64,000 nucleotides of DNA, from contig NC_085132.1 of assembly GCF_030269925.1 (NCBI RefSeq), forward strand, positions 3,928,501-3,992,500. Reading direction: 5' to 3'. This DNA comes from Bombyx mori. Lineage: Eukaryota; Arthropoda; Insecta; Lepidoptera; Bombycidae. Below are positions 56,301 through 64,000 of this stretch, piece after piece. Under the pieces are notes generated by a model. The model did not search any database. It worked only from the letters and a program-made list of their open reading frames with translations, and had not been told where the DNA came from. The translations under genes and the position numbers were made by a program. Position 1 is the stretch's first letter, and each line of letters starts with the position of its first letter.

Positions 56301-59300
56301 AGATGACAATTTTTGCCTACATACCCTAAACAAAATGTAGTTTAAAATCTTAACATTTATACGAATAAAGATATAGTGACTTAATTTATTTTTTTTAATT
56401 GTAAAAACAGATATGTTGTGAGATCAGAGTAAAATTAAAAAAAGGAAAAAAGTCGCGACCCTGCCAGGATTCGAACCTGGAATCTTCTGATCCGTAGTCA
56501 GACGCGTTATCCGTTGCGCCACAGGGCCTTACAGACATTGTGATGAAATTATATGTATCTATTCTGAGATTTACTAGCTTTAATGTAAATATCACTTTTG
56601 TGATATGTAATTCCACAAATCAATTTGTTTTCTACCTCGCTTTATCTAAGTAATATGCGTTTCATATTATATAAAATATAAATGATTATTATAAGCTTAC
56701 CTTTTCAAGGAGAGACTCAGGTGCTGTATTTGGGTCAAAATCTGGATCATCACAATCGTTCGCTGCAGAAAAATATTCAATTAATTTTAATGCTTATCTA
56801 TTATATTGTTCAGACTTTTGTTACTGTAGTTATAAATTTTTTGTCTATTCCCTGTGTTCCTCACCTCTATACTATAATTTATTACACTGCCATGAAAAAA
56901 TATCATACCCGAACATGTAATTGCTATTAGTGTTCTATATACCGCCCATGTCCAGCTTTTTATTTTATCACATCTTCTTTTAGGTATACATTAGTAAGTA
57001 TGTATGTCGATAAGTAAGATCCATATCATCCATACTAGCAAAGGTAATTATTTTTGAAAAAAATTATTCCATATGCATCAGTATCATTGAGATCAACTGC
57101 ATTTTAGTGTTATCATTTACTTTTAAAAAGGATTAATTGAAATGGGAACTGCAATCAGTGCAAGCTATCATCAATTAACAGATGTCATTTAGAAATAGCT
57201 TTCAAGAATATATTTTAATTTTATTTCAAACCTTCAAGCCTTGGAGAATGTTTACACAACTGTGTGTACAGGTCTGAAGAGCTATTCAAAGCCATTTAGA
57301 TCAAGTTATCATTCATTCAAGTACATACAATTTTCAGTGAACAGGTCTTCTTCCTCCTCGAAAGGTTCTTCTTTTATATTCAAAGAGCCTTTTGCTATCA
57401 TAGTTGTTATTGCCTCAGGTTCAGGATTATGTGGTTTGGGTTTCTTCCGCTGATACGGTGAAACATCTATAAAATAATTGTTTTGTATTCGCTGAAAATA
57501 TTGTAAAGGCCTCATTGCAACCTTTAATATAAGGATTCCTAATAGGTGAAAACATAAGTTTATGGCATTCTTCAGTCTGTGATTATCAAAAACACCTGAA
57601 TGCGAGGTTTATCTCCAACATTGAAACATATTTCTGTTTTATTGGATTAACAAGTGTGCCATATTTTTTAGTGACACTAACCTGCCTGGGCTTACATACC
57701 CCTTACTCTTCAAAATAAAGGGGCAGAATGAAGGAAACTAGATAAGATATTAAAGTGAGACACTATGTACAGTAATTATTATTATTATAGTAGATATAAA
57801 TAACAAGACCATAACAGTAATGACAAAACTGTAACTTGCTCGTATAAAGAGTATTTATATTTTTTTGTTCTTATATTAACTACTAAGCCATAAGTAACTA
57901 AGCCATAAGTATACACCCTAACCCCATGGTCATCAAACTGCAGCCAGTGGACGATATTTTGCGGCCCGCGGCAGAGCAAACAATTTTAGTAGAAATAAAA
58001 AATACTGATAATATAATACATTTACCATCTTTTTCATTACAGATATGTTTTCACACTAATTAATAAGCTATTCATGTTGCATAAATATGGTGCTATGGAG
58101 CACAATAAGGATTCAATGAATAATTGAACATTGCAATGCAGCACTGATTAAATTGAGAGTTTTCAGTACATGTACATATTTTGACTAGTTCGTATTATTG
58201 TAATTAAAATTGTACTTTATACATAAAAAAAAATTAGTTCTTAATTTTAGCCTCAGCACTTAAGGCACATTATTAAAAATATATTCAGCACTCAAGTGGT
58301 TAATTTAGTGATGGAAATATTTTTATTTAGGTTTATTAACTTCAGTTCATTTACAAAGTTGTGTATTGTTTACAGTAGGCAGCGGCTTGGCTCTGCCCCT
58401 GGCATTGCTGAAGTCCATGGGCGACGGTAACCACTCACCATCAGGTGGGCCGTATGCCCGTCTGCCTACAAAGGCAATAAAAAAAAAAAAACATATTTTT
58501 ATCTAAATATTCCTTACTTGTGTCTAAATTACATTTACTTACCAATTTGTCCTTGTTCATTAGGATATTTCCTTGGTCGCCCTCTCTTTCTTGGACCCAA
58601 GGCTTTGGTCACAACTGAACTACTGGGAGTCTTCACTAGTGTCCGAGTCCACTGGCCATCACTGTCCTGTTCTATCGGTAGTTCATATTGATACAGGATA
58701 CCATTCTCTTGTTTTGTGCTTAGATCATCTAACTCATCTGTAACATAATAATATTGCACTTTAAGCTGAAGTTTAAGTATCGGCCTAAGAGGTGACAGCG
58801 TGGCAAGAATTGCATGTTTTTGTTAAACCTTTATAGAGATGGGTTGCTTTGTTCATTAAATAAGGTTGATAGGCTTAACTTACCTACATGCTGTCTTAAA
58901 AATGGCATCATCAAATTTTATTTAGGATCGCAATTATCTTACCTTTCATGTTCTCTTCTGCAGAATCTACAGACTTTTTGTACTCCTCTACGCACTCTTG
59001 AAGCATTTGGTTCGATGTAAGACATTGTTGCTTGAATTCATATGCATTTATTAACTTGTCCACACAATTTAAGCATATTAACGTAGGTAATAGATCGTCT
59101 TCGTTAATCTAGAATGTTTGTTACAAACGTCGAGATTTTCAAAACAAATACAATTAAGTAAAGTAGCAACATTTTTAATACAAAATACAGTGTGGCCATT
59201 AGCAGTAATAATCTTTCATGACTTACAAACCTCTATGCTGCAGCAAAATTTGTATTTTTCACTGAACTGTTGGTCGTTTTCATCTAAATCAAATAGAGAA

Positions 59301-59350
59301 ACGGCTTCTCCACTTTCTAGACATACACGACACGTTGATTGCCAATCCAT
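50325..59350 (-). CDS. ZAD-type C2H2 zinc-finger protein, 11 exons, 525 aa
   Basis: Exons in transcript order: 59350-59231, 59108-58943, 58737-58543, 57466-57329, 56762-56701, 54961-54795, 54113-54018, 53313-53179, 52427-52317, 51699-51503 and 50515-50325. They total 1578 nt, all ten junctions are GT-AG and every one keeps frame. Residues 1-75 form a ZAD dimerisation domain with CxxC pairs at Cys7/Cys10 and Cys52/Cys55. An AT-hook-like KRGRPRKYP is at 146-154. Residues 160-280 are acidic then Lys/Arg-rich linker. Five C2H2 fingers follow from about residue 284 to 420; the first has C286, C289, H302 and H306, and each later finger is cut by an intron. A Gln/Glu-rich helix follows. The family is known from insects as DNA-binding transcription factors, so a nuclear regulator is likely; the ortholog is not identified. 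The last 5 codons and the TAA lie in a SINE head, so the C terminus is the least certain part. Confidence 0.88.
50676..51205 (-). mobile_element. Family R retroposon in intron 10 of the zinc-finger gene, holding a Bm1 piece
   Basis: It is a full copy from the head at 51205 to the A-tail at 50676, flanked by AARTCCCAGTAT at 50664-50675 and 51206-51217. A 3' Bm1 fragment interrupts it at 50818-50931. Confidence 0.7.
50818..50931 (-). mobile_element. Bm1 SINE 3' fragment inside family R copy
   Basis: Poly-T, TTGCTTAGATGAGTGG and body to CGCCACCCA, then family R resumes at ATCAACTGGGATG. Confidence 0.82.
51757..51974 (+). mobile_element. Helitron, family D, in intron 9 of the zinc-finger gene
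   Basis: A then TCTATACTAATATATAAATC to GAGTACGGCTAG then T. Confidence 0.84.
52072..52302 (+). mobile_element. LINE 3' tail, partly inverted, next to exon 9 of the zinc-finger gene
   Basis: 52072-52142 reads on the minus strand and 52143-52302 on the plus strand, both from the same 3' tail. The A-tail ends 8 bases from the exon 9 splice donor (52311-52316). Confidence 0.7.
52728..52930 (+). mobile_element. Helitron, family D, in intron 8 of the zinc-finger gene
   Basis: A then TCTATACTAATATATAAATC to GAGTACGGCTAG then T. Confidence 0.84.
52943..53107 (+). mobile_element. Bm1 SINE in intron 8 of the zinc-finger gene
   Basis: TTACTGGTGGTAGTACC to ATGCAATAAAA, with about 90 bp of body deleted. 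A TA microsatellite replaces the A-tail. Confidence 0.8.
53108..53132. repeat. (TA)n microsatellite at a Bm1 tail
   Basis: About twelve TA units after the Bm1 end AATAAAA. Confidence 0.9.
53391..53594 (-). mobile_element. Bm1 SINE in intron 7 of the zinc-finger gene
   Basis: TTTTTTATTGCTTACATGG to CCTACCACCAG; the head is missing and about 40 bp near the tail is deleted. Confidence 0.82.
54157..54529 (-). mobile_element. Family R retroposon in intron 6 of the zinc-finger gene
   Basis: Sense is the same as the host gene. Tail, middle and most of the head are present; the extreme 5' GGCGGGAACG is missing. Confidence 0.6.
54540..54786 (+). mobile_element. Bm1 SINE abutting the exon 6 splice donor
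   Basis: TACTGGTGGTAGGACC to GGCCATAAAAAAAAAA. The A-tail ends 2 bases from the donor (ACTTAC at 54789-54794) of zinc-finger exon 6. Confidence 0.85.
55056..55266 (-). mobile_element. Helitron, family E, first of a tandem pair
   Basis: The minus strand begins TCTATACTAATATTATAAAG and ends GGCGGGTCGCTAG at 55056. Its 5' end touches the next Helitron. Confidence 0.82.
55267..55500 (-). mobile_element. Helitron, family F, second of a tandem pair
   Basis: The minus strand begins TCACTACATAGTATAAAAC and ends with the family E type end GCGAGGGCGGGTCGCTAG at 55267. Confidence 0.78.
55731..55927 (+). mobile_element. Bm1 SINE, decayed, in intron 5 of the zinc-finger gene
   Basis: TACTAGTGGTGGGACG, GGGTAGGTACCACTGCG and CACTTAACACC match the Bm1 order at reduced identity. 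Confidence 0.65.
56446..56451 (-). terminator. RNA polymerase III T6 terminator of tRNA-Arg
   Basis: On the minus strand a run of six T begins four bases after the tRNA discriminator base, with a second T7 run just beyond. This is the usual pol III stop. Confidence 0.75.
56456..56528 (-). tRNA. tRNA-Arg (anticodon ACG)
   Basis: The 73-nt minus-strand sequence folds fully: acceptor GGCCCTG with CAGGGTC (one G-U pair), a D arm, an anticodon stem CTGA/TCAG with loop CTACGGA and anticodon ACG after U33, and a T arm CCAGG/CCTGG around TTCGAAT. The B box GGTTCGAATCC is intact and there is no intron. A T6 run follows within a few bases. It lies in intron 5 of the zinc-finger gene on the same strand. 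It looks functional rather than SINE-derived, because the stems are intact and no retroposon body or A-tail follows. Confidence 0.95.
57500..58370. other. Intron 3 of the zinc-finger gene, AT-rich part
   Basis: Nothing beyond intronic sequence is seen; CATAAGTAACTAAGC is a short direct repeat near 57890. Confidence 0.5.
58375..58491 (+). mobile_element. LINE 3' tail fragment in intron 3 of the zinc-finger gene
   Basis: AGTAGGCAGCGGCTTGG to AAAGGCAATAAAAAAAA, nearly identical to 9840-9957. Confidence 0.75.
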
Positions 59351-59416
59351 TTTTATTTAATGAAGCTTACAAAATATGTAACGAAAACTTCAATACTCTA
59401 ATAAAATAATACTGTT

Positions 59417-59667
59417 TTTTATTTTTTTTATAGAATTTGATGACCTGGTAACTAAGACCTTTAGGTGAAGTCTTATTTTGTAATGTGAAATGAAATGAAG
59501 ACGATTAATTTGAGACATTAATCATCTGAGATGAAATGAGATAAGATGTTAAGGGTTGAAATATAATCTCAGTAAAATGGTGGTTATTTACTGAGACTTT
59601 TTCAGCGGGATTTTTTGAGGATTCCGAGAAGCTACGTATAGCTGCTTTGTTTCATTTTCCCACATTT
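59417..59667 (-). mobile_element. Family R retroposon fragment upstream of the zinc-finger gene
   Basis: It is in antisense relative to the copy at 63536, carrying the tail and the middle but lacking the GGCGGGAACG head. It lies within 70 bp of the zinc-finger start codon, so it could overlap that gene's 5' leader or promoter. Confidence 0.6.
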
Positions 59668-60103
59668 TATTTAGTACTTTTAATCTAGTACCACTTTTCT
59701 AGTAATACTTTTAATCTAGTAAGACCATATCCATTTGCTACAAAGTTGTAAGAAAAACGTCATTTGGACATTCTCGAGCGTGGCCCAATTTTTATTTTTT
59801 ATTTTGGAGGAAATAATTCAAGGATAACGAAAAATATATAATCTGACGATTTCCAAAGCCGAAATAAGAAAAATTCGTCGATAAAGTTGAATGTGTGCAG
59901 CTGCGTCATGACGCAGGAGAGGGGAATTTAGACATGTCTATTATATATAGCCCTCTCCGCATTTTTTAGACCATGTTTTTTTAAATTATTTTCTTGCAAA
60001 TATAAGGATTTTACTTAAAAACATAAACTTCTTTATTTGCATGCTAGTGCCTGAGCTTTTCCATTTAACAAAGCGATATGAATGTTATATAATATGAATC
60101 CGG

Positions 60104-60440
60104 GACCTTTTGGCGGGAACGCGAGGAGTGAAGTTGTGTGAATTGTTTTATTTTGTCTATTTAGTGTTTCTTCAGTTTTAAATGTGTAATAACGGTGGTT
60201 TATTAACTGTTTAATACCTATTAAGTGCACAAGTGTGGAAAAATGAAACAAAGAGGCTGGACGTAATTTCTGGGGATCCTCCAAAAATTCCACTGAAAAA
60301 ATCTCAGTAAATTAACATCATTTTACTGAGATTATATTTCATCCCATATCATCTCAACTCATTTCATTTATTTCATCCCAGTTGGTTAATATCCCAAATT
60401 AATCAACTTCATTTCATTTCATAATATCATATTTCATAAA
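60104..60440 (+). mobile_element. Family R retroposon, 3' truncated
   Basis: It has the same fixed 5' start (CTTTTGGCGGGAACGCG) and body as the copy at 63536, with the terminal AAGACATGACTTAAAGG part missing. Confidence 0.6.
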
Positions 60441-60518
60441 ATATATATATAAAAGATTAGACGGTATGGTATGATACCTTTGCCTTTCCATTTGAAAAAA
60501 ATAAAACTACTACTGTTA

Positions 60519-61117
60519 TACTGGTCACTCACATTCGCACGAATACGCAAACCCACAACTGTAGGACGACATTTGCAAATGATTATGCAAGTTTTCGCTG
60601 CATTCGTGGTTTTCCAAGCTGTGTCGGTTTTTTAATGGACATCAAAGCGCGAGAACCGCGATCCTTCGCGTAGTCTCCCACACACTCGTGTGACCAGTTG
60701 TGCCCACGATTGCGAAGGTAACGGACGTTTCGCCATTTTCATAGTTCGTGACATCTACTGTATAGCGTACTTTCATCATGGATTGGAACAAACCAAGGTG
60801 ATGGAGTTCATTGAACTCCTGCAAAATGAATCGCCCATATGGAACCCTCAAAAGAAATCCCATAAAAACAGAATGGCCGTTAATGACGCCTGGGAAAGAG
60901 TTAAAAACTCTTTTTCTCTTCAATGTTCTATTGACGAATTAAAAAACAAATGAAATTCGTGAGACATTCGTAAACAAGTGTAAGAGGAAGCGCAAATGGG
61001 TTCGCAAATTGAATACCGAACTCATTTGCACAGCCGTAGCCGCTAAGTTTGCGAATGAATGTCTGTTCCTTTCCTTGTACATTGTACGAATGTTCGCGCG
61101 CATGTGAGTGGCCGGCA
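60519..61117. mobile_element. Deleted PIF/Harbinger-like element
   Basis: Imperfect terminal repeats TACTGGTCACTCACAT and (inverse) TGCCGGCCACTCACAT are flanked by TTA at 60516-60518 and 61118-61120, the 3-bp TWA-type duplication usual for Harbinger. Inside is a MADF-domain remnant; Harbinger elements are known to carry a Myb/MADF-type second gene. No nuclease is left. Confidence 0.65.
60801..61060 (+). pseudogene. MADF-domain gene remnant
   Basis: From ATG 60801 the frame reads MEFIELLQ, then WNPQKKSHKNR and NDAWERV, which are the conserved W, KNR and AW positions of the MADF (Adf-1-like) DNA-binding domain. It stops at 60953. A shifted frame just after it (EIRETFVNKC then Lys/Arg-rich) resembles the rest of the domain to about 61060. 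It lies inside the Harbinger-like element and is probably its DNA-binding partner gene, now broken by a frameshift. Confidence 0.6.
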
Positions 61118-61221
61118 TTATACGAATCCCTGTAAATAATCGTCAGCTAGGATATAACGTAGTGATTACTTGCTCAGTGGCTATGATATAAAGATGAGCC
61201 TTAGATAGATACCTATATCTT

Positions 61222-61490
61222 AATCTGACGCGCTTGAGTATTTCAAAATAGCGATAAAAATTTTTCATATTATAATGGCCGCGAGTTTGCGTCACATCGA
61301 AATCGTCAGATTATTATTTAATCACTTAAGACCCCCTAAGAAAATCTGACGCACTTGATAATTATTATTTTTCATTTTCACCCCTAACCTACGACCACAC
61401 CCATCATGCAAACGATCAGATTAACATACATACACTATTAAAAATACGTAGGACATTCATGCTATCAATATTTGACGCGCTTGAGTATGT
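61222..61490. repeat. Array of short inverted-repeat units, about 120-bp period
   Basis: TCTGACGCGCTTGAGTAT-like starts recur at about 61224, 61345 and 61471. Two of the units end in CGTCAGATT-like inverse copies (about 61311 and 61426), so each unit is a small MITE-like palindrome of 85-90 bp. A related TCTGACG motif is near 59839. Confidence 0.45.
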
Positions 61491-61649
61491 CCTTGCAACA
61501 GTTTTTTTTACAAATTTAAAAATCTATTGCCGCTTCCTCCACCGATGAAAAGGTACATATACATTATATTATTATGACATTTTTTTCTTATTATCATCTA
61601 AGCTTTGCAACTACTAAAAAAGGAAACTATGGTTTGAACCCGTAAAATA

Positions 61650-62582
61650 CAGTCCGCGCGCGAGCTCCGAGGATTCGGAGGCTGAGGAAGCGGGCGGGCG
61701 TGCACCGCGCCCGACCGTCGCTTCATACCCTGCACTCTTCCAGTACTAGTGTCGACCTTAACGTGAGAGTACGCTTACCGACTCGCCGTTTTTAATTTTG
61801 CGATAGCAATGTTAATTACGTGTGATTTGTAATATAAATAGCCTTACACTTATAGGTCTTTTTGTTTGCACAAATAGCTATTTAATTTGATAAAAAGGAA
61901 TGGCGAGCACTAGCATAATAAACATATCTTAGCATTAGAGAACTGGCAAAAGGATGGCTTAATGGAGGATGTTGTCGAATCATTTATTAATGAAGTACGT
62001 GAGGAGAGTGACAATAGTACATCAAATTCTTCAACTACTGATTAATCTGATTGCGAGAGTAATTAATAAGATTTGACGTTCATTTTGTTCAATAAGTGAC
62101 TCGACTATTATCAAAGCCGGCAATCTGACTTTTGGACAATTATTGGTAAATCAGAAAAACGAATTATTGACTTTGTATTCCATTGGCAGTCACAAAACTC
62201 TTCGGAACGACATCTTAGATAAATAACAGGTTAACTATTAACCTTTATTTAACGCAGGTTTTGAACCGTATTCTTTGAAGGAGACGATTATATTCAAATC
62301 AATCTGTATGGACATATCAATAACATTTTTTTGTCCAAATGCACAGATTGCCACCTTTGATAATAGACGACTCAAGTATGAGTTCATTAAATTAAATTCA
62401 TACGTGATCAATTGTAATTTTTTTATTTGAAGTACATAATATCCTCATAAAACTATTTTATAATTTACACTCGCACGGAGGCTTAAGATGTGTTAGAATC
62501 GATAGCGCAATATCAACTAATTACAACACTAGCTCATTACGTCAACATTACTTAAAATTCCTCGGAGCTCGCGCGCGGACTG
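61650..62582. mobile_element. 933-bp DNA element with GC-rich terminal inverted repeats
   Basis: CAGTCCGCGCGCGAGCTCC at the left and its exact inverse at the right form a repeat of about 24 bp, flanked by TA at 61648-61649 and 62583-62584. The interior is AT-rich, with only a short acidic Ser/Glu-rich frame near 61960-62044. This looks like an internally deleted TA-target transposon; its family is not recognised. Confidence 0.65.
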
Positions 62583-62589
62583 TAGGTGC

Positions 62590-63520
62590 GTCAGCTTTTT
62601 TCGGTATACGTAGTACAAGAAGCAAATAAATACGATAAAACGTATACGCATCTTCAGTCATAGGTTTTTTTTATCTCATTACCGAGAAAGAAAACAATAT
62701 TATTTTTCAACACTTTATTAGGTACCCTTATTCATTTCGCCATCAATAGATAAGTATGTACATAATTTATTAGATTTAACATAGTAACTATAATAACTTA
62801 GTTTTTAGATGTATTTCATGAGATTACTTCATAAGTATTGGCAAAGGATAACAGGTCAGAATTTTAGCACTTCGAATTATTGATTAAAATATTTCTTTTG
62901 CACTTACTAGAACAGTTTGATTGAAAACATCACACTATTTGGAAAATTAAGTCATAATGTGTTAAATGTTCATATTCATATAATCTTTGGGAATGCCAAA
63001 GTTGAATCTTAGGTCTTTAATTATTCATCTTGAATACAAAAATCATTATCCAGGACCACCTGTAACAATCAAATTTGTGGTTATTGCAGCAAAGCACTAA
63101 ATTCTGTAAACCAATATATTCATAGTCTTTCCAGGGCCCTGAAACTACAATACTTTAAGACAAATATTTTTTTCTGTATGAAAACTGGCCACATCTAGTA
63201 GCGGATGCCCTTAAACTTATATGTCGTTAAATTTAAGGCATTTAATTAAGGTATAACTAAACAGAAAATATAAAAAAATATTATAAATCTTACAAGTCTT
63301 TATTTCCTATTGACAAACTAATTAAATTTTATCAATTTGTGATTTCTGTTTACAGAATTCTTCATTAAAAATAAAATATAGGATAAGTAATGTTACTGCC
63401 ATCTACAAGAGCAACGAGAAACTAATCGAAGCGAAGCCATCTAGTGGCAGAGGTCCGTAAGAATTTCTTTGAGCGCTGCGTTGCCTAAAACTTATGTGTA
63501 TTATCTATGGTCTTTCCACA
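62590..63520. other. AT-rich stretch, nothing recognised
   Basis: No gene or clear repeat before the family R copy. Confidence 0.5.
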
Positions 63521-63535
63521 GATCATATTTAGAGA

Positions 63536-63955
63536 GGACTTTTTGGCGGGAACGCGAGGAGTGAAGTTGTGTGATTTGTTTTATTTTGTCTATTTTGTGT
63601 TTCTTCGGGTTTAAATGTGTAATAATGGTGGTTTATTAACTGTTTAATATCTGTGAAAGTGCACAAATGTGGGAAAATGAAACAAAGCTGCTGGACGTAA
63701 CTTCTCGGGATCCTCCAAAAAGTCCACTGAAAAAATCTCAGTAAATGACCACCATTTTACTGAGATTATATTTCATTCCATTTCATTTCATTTAATTTCA
63801 TCCCAGTTGATTAATGTCACAAATAATAATTAATTGCCTTCGTTTCATTTCATTTCACTCCATATTATCATTTTTCATAAAAATAAGAACATAAATTAAA
63901 ATAAGACATGACTTAAAGGTCTTAGTTACCAGGTCATAAAATCTCTTAAAAAAAA
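63536..63955 (+). mobile_element. A-tailed non-tRNA retroposon (family R), full copy
   Basis: It runs from GGACTTTTTGGCGGGAACG to an A9 tail and is flanked by an exact 14-bp duplication ATCATATTTAGAGA at 63522-63535 and 63956-63969. No tRNA-like A/B boxes are seen. A short ATG frame starts in AAATGTGGGAAAATG near 63668. The long duplication and A-tail show retroposition. Confidence 0.75.
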
Positions 63956-64000
63956 ATCATATTTAGAGAAGATAATAATTTGTCTTTTAAATAAATTGCT

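Noticed and set aside
59690..59720. Short direct repeats of TTTTAATCTAGTA
   Set aside because: Only two or three copies with poor spacing; not enough for a repeat call.
1..64000. CRISPR arrays, operons, bacterial promoters, riboswitches, integrated viral genes
   Set aside because: The window is eukaryotic nuclear DNA. Repeats are dispersed transposons, no spacer-repeat array exists, and no frame resembles a viral capsid, envelope or polymerase gene.

Overview
This window is nuclear DNA of a lepidopteran, most likely a silkworm (Bombyx). The main evidence is more than twenty copies of a tRNA-headed SINE that matches Bm1: the head has A-box and B-box promoter elements and the tail ends in AAGCAATAAAA. 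Several Helitron families of the lepidopteran A^TC...CTAG^T type, a maT-type mariner with a DD37D transposase, and RTE and other non-LTR retrotransposon ends point the same way. Genes are spliced with GT-AG introns, and nothing bacterial or operon-like is present.

Two host protein-coding genes and one tRNA gene can be supported. Gene 1 (34154-37080, plus strand, 4 exons, 227 aa) encodes an unrecognised small protein with an N-terminal membrane segment, a Cys/His-rich patch and a coiled coil. Gene 2 (59350 down to 50325, minus strand, 11 exons, 525 aa) encodes a ZAD-type C2H2 zinc-finger protein with an AT-hook-like motif and five zinc fingers. All ten of its splice junctions keep the reading frame. 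Its predicted stop codon lies inside the head of a SINE. A tRNA-Arg(ACG) gene with a T6 terminator sits in intron 5 of gene 2 on the same strand.

Layout. 1-7.8 kb: dense SINEs, LINE tails and Helitrons. 7.8-9.1 kb: a complete but broken maT mariner. 9.1-25.3 kb: scattered SINEs, GC-rich LINE 3' ends, a duplicated 180-bp block and Helitrons, with long unannotated stretches. 25.3-26.3 kb: a LINE fragment inside a Bm1. 26.3-34 kb: unannotated AT-rich DNA, then retroposons and a MITE. 34.1-37.1 kb: gene 1, with retroposons in every intron. 37.3-41 kb: repeats, including an RTE insertion with an inverted 5' part. 41.0-45.4 kb: a 3-layer nest in which a Bm1 is split by a long foldback element that is itself split by a Helitron. 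45.4-50.3 kb: retroposons, a perfect 54-bp palindrome and a MITE split by a Helitron. 50.3-59.4 kb: gene 2. 59.4-64 kb: copies of an A-tailed retroposon family lacking a tRNA head, a Harbinger-like element with a MADF-domain remnant, a short inverted-repeat array and a 933-bp element with GC-rich terminal repeats.

The genes show no common pathway. The strongest novelty candidates are the foldback nest at 41-45 kb, the A-tailed non-tRNA retroposon family clustered around gene 2, and the retroposon tails lying against gene 2 splice donors and supplying its stop codon. Repeat boundaries are by eye and are usually good to a few bases only where target-site duplications are given.
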